In this document: piece after piece, positions 45,244 through 59,926 of the stretch
Layout: the number at the start of each line of letters is the position of its first letter
How positions within the stretch are numbered: position 1 is the stretch's first letter
Assembly: GCA_039545295.1 (NCBI GenBank)
Contig: BCIK01000021.1
Span: 1 to 64,000, forward strand
Source: Udeniomyces pyricola
Lineage: Eukaryota; Basidiomycota; Tremellomycetes; Cystofilobasidiales; Mrakiaceae
Direction of reading: 5' to 3'
Length of the DNA stretch: 64,000 nucleotides
Notes under the pieces: generated by a model
What the model saw: the letters and a program-made list of their open reading frames with translations, nothing else
The model's database searches: none
Told to the model about the DNA's origin: nothing
Program-made: the position numbers and the translations under genes

Positions 45244-45723
45244 AGCTAATCAGTCGTCGTATCTGTCGAAACAGCGGGTCAAGCAGAAGGGGGGGGGGGA
45301 GCGGACGATGGTGGTTGTGGGGAAGACATCGCCGAGGCCATGGCGAAATAAAGTTCGTGACATCTAAGATCTAAGGATAGTCGGCACGACCTCTCCTTTC
45401 CGGACATCGGCCATCTCCGATCTCCGATCCAAGCCGATCACCTGAACATGATATATATATATTGATATATTTTGTACAAAAGGTCAATCTTGAACTGTTC
45501 GAATCATCGTTCAACATGAACGATAATAGAATGTACTCTCGAACAAAGATACTACTATTAACAACAACAATAACGACTTGCACGACAACAAAATTCCTCC
45601 TTCGCGAGAAATCCGAGACGAACAACCAAACTTCGAGCTTCGAGTCCCCCCCCGCTCCCATATCTATCCTTTTCCTGCACTTTAAGCTCTGTTCGACAAC
45701 CCTCTCTCACGATGGTTCCACCG
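45244..45723 (-). promoter_or_regulatory. ABC transporter promoter with CCG/CGG triplet cluster
   Basis: 480 bases between the start of the ABC transporter and the stop codon of the Zn2Cys6 gene. At 45399-45438 the plus strand carries five CCG/CGG triplets in about 40 bases, including a direct repeat CTCCGATCTCCGATC. CGG triplets are the usual half-sites of Zn2Cys6 factors, so this could be a regulator site about 160-200 bases upstream of the ATG. An 11-G tract at 45289-45299 and an AT-rich run near 45450-45475 are also present. Binding is inference only. Confidence 0.35.
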
Positions 45724-48700
45724 TCAGATCTGAGATGTCCCAACTCGAACCTCTCTACTGGCTTCCTCCTCCACCCCGGAACGCTTCTTGGTTCGCGCGG
45801 CTTCTTCGACCCAATTCCATGCTACTCTTAGCGCCACGTTGTGGAATACATCGGTACTAAGTGGATTACGCAAGCAGAGATCCGGTTTCATTCGGGGTGA
45901 GTCGCACAAAGCACTATGAAAATCGATGTTGCACAGACCGTCAAAGAAAACAAAAGACACCCTCAGTCAGGACGTTCGAATCTTGAACCACGGAAAAAAG
46001 AGGAGGAACCAAAACCGGCGGGACATACCGTAAGCCAGCTTTCCAGTTGTCAACATACACGATTTCCTCACTTGTCATCGCTTTCCTGTCTTCATCCTTT
46101 GAGGTATCCCAGTCCCTCCTCAAGAGCATCTCTGCTTCGACCGCCGGAATCGAGCTGGAAGCTCTCCATTTCTGTCCCGCGTTCCCCTCGGCGATTTCTG
46201 TTAAAACCGACGAGATCGTGTCGAGAGCCCCTTCGTTCCCACCCCCTTCCTGTGTATCCTTATGTCGCGACGGAGCAGGTGGCAAGAAGACAGTCGTACA
46301 AAGGGGAGATGACGAAAGAAGGACGGGGAATGTGTCGGTGGAAAGCGCGATAAGCGCAGAAAGATGATGGATGGATTTATAGCATTGACGCATGGATAAA
46401 GTCGTGGGATCCAAGGCGCCATGGATGGTCGAAGGTTGGTAGAGGGTTTGAGAAAGAAGGATTGAATGGGCGAGGTTGAGATAGAGAAGAGATCTTTGGA
46501 GTGGTGATGATTCAAGGATTGCACACGGGGTGGAAGTGAGCGAAAATGTGGTGGAAAGGATGAAGTTCGTCCCTGGAAAGCGACAACACGGCAAGAACTC
46601 CGGTATAGGTTAGTGCATGTGAGATTTGCCTCTCAACTCGATAAACTCAGAGACTCACAAGCAATCAGAACGAGTTCTCCCAATCGCGAAGATGGCAAAC
46701 CACCTTGACTTTGAACAAGAACGCTCGATGCAAGCCTTTCCGCTTGAGAGAGCAAATCTGACGCCTTGACGAAGTTCGGGTTGACAAGAGTCTCATTCGA
46801 AGGAGAAGAAACGATAGTATGGGGGGATACCGAACGGATGATTGGAGGAAGCTTGCCGTTCGGAAGATGGTGCGTTGAAGTTGACGACGAGTCAAGCCTA
46901 GACCGAAAGAGAACGACAACCGTCAAATTGGATCACATTTAAGCATCCAGAACGATTACTAAACATGGAGGTCAGAGCGACAGCGGTGGGATACGTTGCT
47001 CACAGTGCTCCGAGGGCCCACAATGCCCAATGACTCGCCACAGGTTCTTCGTCTGCCTGAAGTGGTTCAGGCAACGCCGGCAAGACAAATCCCATCTTCC
47101 TTCGAACCACGGATACAAGCAGTGGCTGGTCGTGTTCATTTGGAAGATGTTGTGGTGGCGAGGAAGAGAGATCTGTTACTGGGATTGAAGAAGGATCGAC
47201 CTCGAGCTGATTCTGCTGCAAATTTGGGTCCTTGATTTCCTTCAGACCCGACGTGGAGGTTCCGGGATCGGCCAATTCCGCTACTAGCCTTTCCGACAAA
47301 AGAAGTCCGTTGACACCACCTCCAGCGTGAGCTGTTGCGGAGTTGATACCGAGCATATTTGTTCCGGTGTGAGCAAGGGTAGCACCATCAGCAAGCTGCG
47401 CACAAGGCGAATGAGATGGTTCCGGCGTTGGCAGCCGAGAGGTAGGTTGGCTCGGTGGAGGAAGATCAAAGTGGGGAATTTTGGATATGAGAGACGGGTG
47501 GGACATCCTATGCCGTTTTGACGTCGTTGTATGACGGCTCTGAGATTGCGACGATGGCTTCGCATGGTGGTTAGTGGAAGGTGGAAGAGCCACGCCAGCC
47601 CGGTTGTTAGGATTGGGAAGAATATCATGGCGTGAGGCATCGCGAGACGAGAATTTGTCAACATGCTTGTCGTTGTCATAGCCGACGGAAGAGAGAGAAT
47701 GGCGAGGTACATCCTGAGAGGCAAAGTGAGGGGGACAACCCTGGACGTCTACCGCTGGCGACCAAGGCTCCAATAGAAATGCCAGCGATGACGGCACTTT
47801 CCCGATTCGCGAGGCCGACGACGGGTGCGACACAGAAGACGCTGCGGATGATGCACCGCTCCCGCTAAGGTGGTGAGGATTGTTAATGGACGGAGAAATG
47901 TGCTCATGTTGCGACCTGAAGCTTGAAGAACTTGGAGAGTTGACAGCTGGAGAGCTATGACGAGAATGCGATGAATTTGTCGGTGGCGGAGGGGGCGGGA
48001 CAAAGGGTGACAGAGCGAGGTCGGGATTGAGGGACGGAAGACCAAGTCCGGTCGATGTGTTGGGTTGAATACGAAGAGGTGCAAACTGCCAATGGTTGGA
48101 ACCGGGGGACGATGAGGCTGCGATGCTCGGACGAATGAAGTTGGGGTCAGAAGGAAGCAGAGGAGAAAGCTGGGGTATTGGTAGGTGGTGAGGAGGTTGT
48201 AAGATGCTGGTGTTTGTCGATGAGAGCGGGAACCAAGAAGATGACGAAGCAATAGAGTTGAGTGACGGAAAAATACTGGAAGGAAGTGGGGGCGGAGCAG
48301 GAATCTCGAACGTGCTTCGGGAACTCGACTCCGCAAAGGAAGGCGATTCCGGGACACCAGGATAAGGCGAGAAGGGATTTAGTGAAGGTGTTGGCATTGA
48401 AGGAGGCACGCTCTGGGGAGGATATGTATGCGCATAGCCGTTAGGATAGAAGGACGATTGTGAGCGCGAATGCGGAAGAGGAGGTGAGGCCATCGGTGGG
48501 TCATGTGGGCGAGGAGCAGGGGCGGAGTTGGTTCCATGGGAGGTCGAAACAGTACGACGTTTCTTGGGCCGCAGTGCGTCCGAGGTTTTCGTACCGCTGC
48601 CAGCATTTTCCTTGTGAGACGAGGGAAAGCTGATCTCAGCCGAAGGCCGCTTAAGGGATACGCCATCCAAAGCATCGCTGGACTCGGCTGTCGATTGCCC

Positions 48701-49494
48701 AGATACCGCCAAATCGGCCCGTCCATCATGTCCCGAATATAAATGCTCCTCAAGAAGCGGAAGTAGTTCAACTTTAGTGGGGTCGCTGGAGGAGGCAACC
48801 AAGTTTCGATGCGAGAGTCCGCTGGCTTCTTGTTCTTGTTTGTCGGCCTTAGCAAGAAGGGCTGCTTGCCTATCCCGTTCGGCTTGTCTCGCCTTTTTGG
48901 CTTCTCTACGCTTGTTCACGCGTCCACTGGACTGTGATGCTGGAAGTCCAGCCTTTGGGCGGGAAGCTCCAGAAGAAGACGAGCCCGAGGCAATCAAAGA
49001 AGGGTGGTTAGTTGTATCGGTCGAAACCGATGCAGATGGGTCTTGCATGAGAGAGCATCTGAGGAAAGCGAGACATGGTGTAGAGTACATCAATGCGGGG
49101 TCAACTTTCATACGTCAGTTATGCTTGAAGTCGGGGTGGCAGGCACGAGGCGAGAAAGCAAGGAAAGCGCTGTAGCGAGTAGACTTGTGAATGAGACAGG
49201 AGAGGAACCACGTACGGTGTGTTAGAGGCCAGACATGCCTCGCAAGGAAGGGTCTCGTTGAAGCATTTAGTCTTTTTCTTGCGACAAGCAGTACAACTTG
49301 TCGTTGGACGAGGCTTTCGCCTGTCGGGATGCAAGTACAAGATAGACGTAAGGGTTAGTGAATTGGCAGAACGCTTCACGAAAGTGAGCTCATCCTATGA
49401 TCGATCTGGAGGTGATTGTAGAGAGCCGGAGGAGAATTCTAAGGCGGTGGTAGGTGTTGTACGTTGATCCTCTGGATACTGGAGGAGTACACAT
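45724..49494 (-). CDS. Zn2Cys6 transcription factor
   Basis: Fungal binuclear zinc cluster regulator. The start at 49494 gives MCTPPVSRGST, joined across a donor GTACAA (near 49451) to RKPRPTTSCTACRKKKTKC. The cluster is CTAC-RKKKTK-C-FNETLP-CEAC-LASNTP-C, a perfect C-x2-C-x6-C-x6-C-x2-C-x6-C. The sixth Cys appears only after the second intron (exon TPC/SLMQDPS, near 49060). A basic helix follows (RVNKRREAKKARQAERDRQ), then a Ser/Pro-rich disordered middle of about 650 residues. The C-terminal exons (46926-45724) are more structured: FVKASDLLSQAERLASSVL, SLLYLNLAHSILLSQTLYQ, and AGLRTDVFHNVALRVAWNW, which joins across the last intron. No fungal-specific middle-homology domain could be confirmed. 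Targets are unknown; the next gene downstream is an ABC transporter. Confidence 0.82.
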
Positions 49495-51418
49495 GCAGCA
49501 GAGGCGTAGGTGCGCGGACGAGCCGCAGGCTGATCACTAAGCGAGAGAGAGCGAAGTAAATCGGAGGAGTCTATCGGTTCATCGATCCGGTCTCACCCAT
49601 GACTGGGAAGAGGAGGAATGGCGATCACACAACGCATGAAGAAGAAAGAGACAACAAGGGCAGAACCGTCTTGGTCCAGCTTCGGTTTGCGTTTCGACGT
49701 TCGGCAATGACGAGACCGAGCTAGAGCAGAGTGCTCTAGAAGATAATCTCATGGTGATTTCGGCAGGCGTTGCAGATGATGTATCGCCGAAAAGGGAAGC
49801 GGTTGACTGACTTCTTTTTATTGAGAGGTGATTGTTTCTCGATTGAAGGAGAGATTGTATCGTGATCATCGCCTTCGTTCTTGAAGTAGACCTGGACGAG
49901 AGAAGAGGTTAAGGATAAGTCATGGGTAAACGAAGATGTCGTGGGTGAGCTCAGTAGACGACGTCGGGCAAAAGCGATCAGACGGGTACGTGGGCCGAAG
50001 CAGCAGCGACTGAGGGATGTTGAGCGCAGCCTGGCCAGACGCGTACGTAAGGCTATAGGGGGTGACAAGAGGGGGCGTAGATCTAATGGCCAGACACCGG
50101 CTAGGACCGAGAGGGATGGACGCGCGAGCTGAACGACAAGCAATGCATGGCGAACAAGGAAACGAAGAGCATAGGATGAAAACGATGGCCGGGACGAACG
50201 AAACGAAAGGTGTTTGAAACGGTGGCAGGTTGAGGTTCAGAAGCCATGGTGCGGGTATGTCGGTCGTGATGCTGAGGAGAATTATATCAGGTACTAGCCA
50301 GGGCGATACGAGGTCAAGATGGATGGTGGGATGGCGGACAGCAAAGAAGGAAGGGGGATGGGAGGACAATTAGCCGGCTTGGGGACGAGGGGGAACAAGA
50401 GAAACCAGGGAGGGGGAGCTGCTAGTTGGCTCTGAGAGCTAGGAGATAAAGACGGCTTAGGGCGCGCTCAAAAGGCCTCTCTCGGACCTCAAGATCTCAG
50501 ATCTCAGGTCCCGACGTGGTTGATTATACATTAGCTCCCGTCCTTCATTTTGATTCTTGCCCCGGTGTTCTAGCTATCATATATACATCATAGCTTTACG
50601 TATCGTCCTTTCCTTGGATCAATCTCAGATCTTATATGACGCCATTAATCATCCGCTGAGCTCGTCAGCTTGATCAACATATACATCGATCTATAGCCAC
50701 AAACACGGTCACGTCGATTGTGCTCACGTGCATGTCTGCCGGCTTCAAACTTGCACTTTACGTAGTACGTAATGTGCATACTGTCGACTGTCGACCGGCA
50801 GTACTGGTCATGTACAGCTTATGGTTTCTTGCAGAACAACATGCATACACAATGTGATGGCGCATCGTTCGATCCGGTCCGATTTCCCGGTCGCGGCGGC
50901 TGTTTGATCACGATATACGATGTCGATTGATGAATATTGGATGGGCCAGGGTACGACCGTTCAATCTGATCTCTACCGAATTCATCGTATTGTGATTTGC
51001 CTACGCGGACGTCTATCCACTGTCGGCGCTCAGCCAGCGATCAACTCATATGACGCGCAAGACGCTTCGACGACGCGGCAGGACGGCAACCGGACGGAAC
51101 GTGGGCCCCCTCGTTCCGAACCGGCTCCGAGAAAGAAGTATTGCAGACGATCGTCACCTGCACAGCTCTTCACTCAAATCTCACAGCTTACAATCGGCAC
51201 AGATCACAGCCGACAGGGGCCTGGGGCTTCTTCCCAGGTCGCAGCACGGTCATCCGCTTGAATTCCCTCTGCTCCCCCAGCCAGCCATCACCTCACCCAT
51301 ATCCCTTGCTCACATATACCTACCATCCTACACACCATCTCCTTCGTTTCCAACCGTCACCTCCAACGCTTTCAACCAACCCTTTCAACACTGAACCACC
51401 ACATCCTTTGTCATCATC
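49495..51418. other. long divergent intergenic region, TF gene / MAP kinase
   Basis: About 1.9 kb between the start codons of the Zn2Cys6 gene (minus) and the MAP kinase (plus), so it holds both promoters. A minus-strand ATG at 50246 (MASEPQPATVSNTFRF) opens a 47-codon frame that could be an untranslated or alternative upstream exon; I could not join it convincingly. The last 150 bases before 51419 are C/T- and CA-rich, as expected for a leader. CGG-type triplets occur near 50875-50900. Confidence 0.4.
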
Positions 51419-54204
<2,786 letters not shown>

Positions 54205-55054
54205 TGTCTCGCGATCTCGTATATATGCATGCGTAAGGTCGGAACCTGATTGACGTTCGATCCGTCGTGAAGAGGAAAACGCGAACACGGATACATATAT
54301 ATATATATATATATGTATTTATACTTTGGAGTGGAATGATCAGCGAGATGGTCGGTAAAGGGATGGAACCCGTTGGATTGATCGATCTGTTTGATGATCT
54401 GTACTACGTCGTTGATTATCATGGGGGGAGGGGGGGGGGGGGAAGGTGGAACGAGCGAAACGATGTAGGGCGAAATGGAAGTGAACTTGCAGCAGCGCGC
54501 CGCGGTCTTTGCCACGACGTCTATCAACGTAAGAAACGGCCCGGGTTTTAAGACTTTTGAAATGAGACCAAAAGGGGGAACTGCGTATAGAAAAGAGACA
54601 GAATTCGAAAAGAAACGAAACGAAACAAACAAACAAAGAAGGATACGAAGGGGAAAAGGAGGAAAAGAAAACAGAAGAAAAAAAAAAGACTAAGGAACAG
54701 GCTGAGCGTGCATTGAAAGGAAAAGCAAGGAGTGGGGAAGGTGAGAGAGAGAGAGAGAGAGAGAGAGATGGAAAGAGTCTTTTAGGGTGGAGGAAAGAAA
54801 AGAAAGAAAAAAGGGGGGGGGGGAAGGGGGAAGAAGGAGAAGTCGAAAGAAGGTTGGCTTGTCATTGAGACGAACAAGAGATCAAGAGTAACAACAGAGA
54901 GACAAGGCATTGAAAAGAAAGAAAAAAAAAGGAAAATGGGAAAAAGAACAAAGCAAGACAGAAATTTTTCTTTCTTTCTTTTTTTAAAGATAGAAACGAA
55001 GAAAGCGATAAATCCTTTTCAAGCTTTGCAAGAAAGAGAAAGCCTTTTGTTCCT
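54205..55054. other. convergent intergenic region with simple repeats
   Basis: 850 bases between two convergent stop codons. It contains a (TA)n run at about 54296-54315, thirteen Gs at 54430-54442, a (GA)n run at about 54742-54769, eleven Gs at 54813-54823, and long purine-rich stretches. No gene seen; it should hold both 3' ends. Confidence 0.6.
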
Positions 55055-58000
55055 TCAACGCTTCTCTCCACCTGAGATCTCATCCGTCGTGGAACCACCA
55101 CCGCCAACACTGCTCCCTCCTCCTCCTTCTCCTGGAGACGTCGTTGTCGACGCCGACGAAGCCGCAGAAGGATGGAACCTCTTCCTGACCAACTCTACCG
55201 CTTCCTTCCCTGCCGCCGTCGCTGACCGCTCCCTTCGTCCCCCTCCCCGCGGCGAGGACGACAACGACGATGCACTTTCCGAACCGACACTGCTGATAGT
55301 GCTAGTACCGGAAGTCTCTTGCGGATGACCTCCTCCCACGGTAGGAGGCATCGGAGGGAAGAACGGAGGGGCTGGAGTTGAATTATCCATCGTCGATTCG
55401 ATCGAGGGTAAGAAAGCAGATTGATGATGATGCTGATGGTGCTGCTGCTGCTGCTGCTGTGAATGAGTAGTTGTTGAAGGCATCACTATCGGCGGACTGG
55501 AAGTCGACAAAGACGAGGCGTGCGTCGGAGAGGAGGAGGAGGAAGAAGCGGACGTCGTGATGGGTGATCCTAGAGGAGACGAAGAAGAAGAAATATGTCC
55601 TGGAGGTTGCTGATACTGAGAGGGAGGATGAGTGGAGATAGACGAAACCTGAGACGTCGTAATAGTCGGAGGTGATGGAGGTTGTTCCTGAATCGTCGGA
55701 ATGAAACTCGCTGTTGAAGGTCTTCGTTCACCATGAGTAGGTCCGATCCCTCCTCCTCCCCCACCGCCGCCCCCGACTCTCGTCGGACTGATCCCTTTGT
55801 CGCCATTGCTGCTACTACTCGACGTCATACCCATCGACGTCGTCACACCGCCTCCAGCCATCAATGGTCTCTCCAATACTGCGCTGACAGCACTAACAGC
55901 ACTCCTTCCTTCCTCCACCCTCCTCGCAATGAGCGTCTGGAGCGCTGAAAGCCATTTGATCTCTTCTTCTTCCGACGGCGCACACACAATGAACGTCTTC
56001 TTAGGCGTGATGATCTTGAAGGTATTGTCGGCGTGGTGATGTTGATTATGGGATTGGTGTTGCAGATGATGATGATGTGAGGAAGGAATGCCAATGGCTC
56101 CACTGCCACTGCCCACGCCGTTTCCTCCGCTCGCGGCGCCTAAGGAAGTGGCCGCAATACTAGAGGTGGGAGAGCCTAGGCTGAGGGAGCCGAGAGCTCG
56201 CATCGGTGTTGACACTCCATTTCCCGACAATCCAGCACCGCCAGGGGACAAAGTTTCAGGCGAGCCAAGAGCGAGTGGGGAAATGAGACTATCATTATAA
56301 GACGGCATGGACAAGATCAGTGGTGGTGAGAGGATGCCATGAGACTTTTCCGAACGAAGAAGCAGACCCGGGTTGGAGAGGGACGAAGGCTCCTTGGCTA
56401 CAGGTTCGTATTCGAGCGCGTCCAGGATGCGAGACATGGGGATGACGCGGTGAGGTTTCGTATCCTATAGATTGATTAGATACAGGCATTATTGTGCTAG
56501 TCAATAAGCGTCACGTTTGCCCAGAGTATAAGACAGTCACAGACGACGAGAAGAAAACACTCACCATGTGACTCGAGCAATAGACAAGGCTGCCACTGGT
56601 CAATACGAACCATCTCTTCCTCCAATGTTTCCGCTTGCCCATCTTCATGAGGTAACCGCTCAGAATGACTTTGTTGGGATCTCGAGCAACCACCTTGACG
56701 GGCTCGCCGGGGCTCATCAGAGGCAACGTGCCTCCAACCGATGGTGGCCGGTCCATCCCTGACGACAGACCTCCCGAGCGGTACTCGTCGTCATCGTCAT
56801 CTGAGGAAGAGGTTGCGCCGGTCATATTGGGAGCCGCGTGAGTTGTTCCCGTGGGTGACGTAGGTTGCAGTTCAGACGGCGAGGTAAGGATACGTGGGGG
56901 TAGAGGTGGATAGGGTGATGACGGGTACGAATCAATGTTGATGAAAGGGTTGGTTTGATTGGCTGAAGGTGGAGAGGTCATTGGACTTCCAGATATCATC
57001 GATGAGGTAGAGAGAGCAAAAGGTGACGTGTTCGAAAAGAGAGGAGCAGCGTTGCCACCCGAACTAGCGGAAAGCGAGGGAGAGACAGAGCCTTGATGGT
57101 ATGGATCCAGATGCTGATGCTGGTGCGGGGGCTGTGAGTGTTGCTGACGGTAAAGTTCCGACTGCAGCCGTTGCTGACCCTGGCTGTTGGTGCCGCGTCT
57201 AGTCATACCCGGTACGTTTCCAGTGTTTGTCCCCGGAGTGACTGACGGCTGAGGGCGATCCCTAGCTTCTTCTCGCTCCTTGACCTCACGTCGAGCGAGG
57301 TTGATTGAGTTGACCCAGGACTCGGCATCTGTTGACGAATGCGCCTTGACGTAGTACGTTCGGGCTTGCGTCACGATAGCGAAGGCAGTGGTGTGCTTCT
57401 TGAGCTGAACGAGAGCGACCGAGTGGATCTCATGAAGGTCAATGAGACGAAGCAGTTTGTACTCCTGATTGAGGACAGAAAGGTAGCATGGACGCGATCA
57501 TCAGTCGACGCGCCCTGTCGCGAGCTAGGGAGAAGAACAGCCAGAAAGACGGGGTAGTTCGTTGTAACATGAAAAGAGGTGCGTACCCGATCGCTCTTGT
57601 AGTAGGACAATTTCTCAGTCCGGAGCACGAACCACCTCTTTTTCCAGCTCTGTTCGATCGGACGGGCGAATGCAGGAGGAATAGATGAAAGATGAACCGT
57701 ACGTCAGCACCGCAAAAAGAGGGGGGTTGAAATAACGGTGTGCGCGGGATCGATCGAGTCAACGACGCGTCGCGAGTCGATGAGTGCGAATCCCTTCAGC
57801 TTGCGTGTGAGATCGAGGTGAGGATTGCTTCGAGGGTCGCAGATGATGGTCCAGGAGTATCCTTCCAGACCAGCGAACCAGACGAAATGTTCGTTGAAAG
57901 AGACGTCTCTCCTCAGAAAATCACTCCCCTTGCCCGGTCGCTTGACTGAGCCTCTTGCGGAAGAGGGGATTCGCGCTCCCGCAGCGGGACATTTCTCGTC

Positions 58001-58825
58001 TGGCCTCGCGATCCTTCGCTCATCTTCGCCGGAATCCCTCCCGTCCCCACCCTGATGCACTCAACTCCCACATGCACCATCTCTCGCTGAGCGGTCAAGA
58101 GAGACTGACCTTGCGTTTCTCGCCTTTCTTGTCGAGGTAGCCACTCTTGAGGATACGCTCGCCCTCAACCTTTCGCCTGATATCTCCACCCTCGCCTCCT
58201 TCCTCTTCATCTCCTTCTTCTTCCTCTTCCTCATCCTCCTCGTCTTCTCCCTCGTACTCTATCTCGCCTTCGAGAAGGTCGTTTTCCGAGTCGGAGAAGC
58301 ACGTCGTCCCAGCGGTAGCTCCATTGCTGCGAGAGGGAGCGGAACCGATGCGGGCTTCAGAGATGGCGGACAGGTTTTGAGACGTCGAGAGGTGCGAATG
58401 GGGTGGAGATACGGAGTGGACTGAAGAAGATGAGGATGGATGATATTGATGAGCAGTTGGTGATGTCGGTACGGCGATGGGAGCAGAGAGCTGACGAGCG
58501 AGCGACGGCTGGGTGGAAGAAGCCGTCGCTTGCGGCGGTGCGGGTGACACGGAAGGGTGATGCGCGTTGTGCGGCGGATTCACGACGAGAGGTAAGGACG
58601 ATTTCTGTGGGTGTTACGAATACAGAACGCGACGGGGATGATTCAGTATGAAGGCATAGATTGAATGAAGGGCGAGGATGGACTGAGAGAGAGAAAGAAA
58701 AGAGGGGGCAAGGAAAGAGGCTGGCTGACTCGGGTCATCTTTCCTGGAGAACCTCCCGAGACGCTGAGCCGACGCTCGATCTCTTGTCGGGTTGGAGGCG
58801 GGATGGGCGTAGACGTAAAGGCCAT
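55055..58825 (-). CDS. tandem PH-domain protein
   Basis: Protein with two pleckstrin-homology domains, probably a membrane phosphoinositide adaptor. The start at 58825 gives MAFTSTPIPPPTRQEIERRL. A Ser/Pro-rich region and an acidic stretch (DEEDEEEEEEGDEEEGG) follow. PH1 runs ILKSGYLDKKGEKRK, joined over a 450-nt intron to SWKKRWFVLRTEKLSYYKSD, then YKLLRLIDLHEIHSVALVQL, FAIVTQARTYYVKAHSSTDA and ESWVNSIN with the conserved Trp. PH2 begins SGYLMKMGKRKHWRKRWFVL and goes to SRILDALEYEP. It is then interrupted by about 115 Ser/Gly/His-rich residues before TFKIITPKKTFIVCAPSEEE and IKWLSALQTLIARR. The C-terminal 300 residues are low-complexity with Gln and His runs, ending at 55055-55057. Binding specificity cannot be read. 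Confidence 0.82.
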
Positions 58826-59926
58826 GGGATGGGTTGAGATGAGGAAGCCGAGAGTGGAAGACGCAGATGGATGCGTTTGGAGGGAGGAACCAGGCAGGAG
58901 AGGAGACGATGGCAGCTAGGCTCTGGGTGGGTGGGGGAACGTGGGGAAACAACCCGCAGGGCATATGCCATGGCCATGCCGCGCCCAGAGAACCAGTTAC
59001 ACTGGAATAGTCTCCGCCATGCACCGAGACGCTTGCATATTTCAACACGGTATTGGCAAGCTCTGGCGATCATGTATATTCGCTCATCATCATCATCATC
59101 ATGCTCAACATCATCTGCCAGTCATCGACCAAGTGCGTCATAGGTTGTAGCGATGATCTTGTATTCGGTCGATCGCTTCTGCAATTAGGAGTGGTTCATT
59201 GATCATCTTTGTCGCATTCATCTTTTAGTATCATTGGAAGCCGCCGGCATCGCATACGTCTTGTAGACTGGCTAGCGAATGATAGCAAGTGAATGTCATC
59301 AGCATAGACGAGAACAAACCGAAAGAAGCATGACATGATCAAGAAGAAAAATTATAAGGTGTTCTAGGTAATCAAAGGATACGTTCAGGGGGAGCGCGCT
59401 TGTGGAGTATGGAGCAGAGACTAGGCTAGGGGGAAAAAGTCCCAGATGTGTTGATGGAAGCAAGCTACATGATGCAGTGGAGACTTGATGGTACAAGCCC
59501 GGAGAAGAGCAGCAGTCAGTATGGACGCGAGGAGCAGAGCAGAGCGATTGAGGGGTGCAAAAGGATGACACGTGTAAAAAAAAAAAAAACAGACAAAGAG
59601 TACAGCGAGGATGATAACAAGAGTAGACAGCAGGGGAAATGACAGATCGAAAAGGGGGGGAGAGGAAGATCAAAACGACAACAGCAACAAGAGAAGGCAA
59701 CTAAGGTAGAAGGTAAATAAGAAGAAGGATGGGCAGAAGAAAGAGAAGTGCAGAACAACAAATCCAAAGAGAGTGAACAACGATGAAGGGAGTAGGACAA
59801 AGACGAGAAAAGCGAAAGACAGAAGAAAAGAAAAGAAAGAGAAGGTACAAGAGGGAAGCAGAACAGAACAGAACAGACAAAGTCCTACCAGCCCCAGCGC
59901 CAGCGCCAAATCCAGCAGCATTGCGC
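58826..59926. other. intergenic region, PH gene promoter
   Basis: About 1.1 kb between the PH gene start and the stop of the (NW)n gene, both on the minus strand. It holds a CAT/ATC triplet run at about 59087-59106, a 13-A run at about 59578-59590 and a purine-rich stretch (59700-59880) that is probably the (NW)n gene's 3' untranslated region. No gene seen. Confidence 0.45.

Noticed and set aside
45462..45860. Plus-strand open frame between the ABC transporter and the Zn2Cys6 gene
   Set aside because: It overlaps the last exon of the Zn2Cys6 gene on the other strand and has low-complexity Thr/Ser content.
49579..50246. Upstream coding exons for the Zn2Cys6 gene
   Set aside because: Frames here could not be joined in phase to the zinc cluster exon; the ATG at 49494 joins cleanly and puts the cluster near the N-terminus, as is common.
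57740..57949. Plus-strand open frame within the PH gene intron
   Set aside because: It mirrors the minus-strand frame discussed in the findings; its residue pattern is less protein-like and there is no start context or neighbour support.
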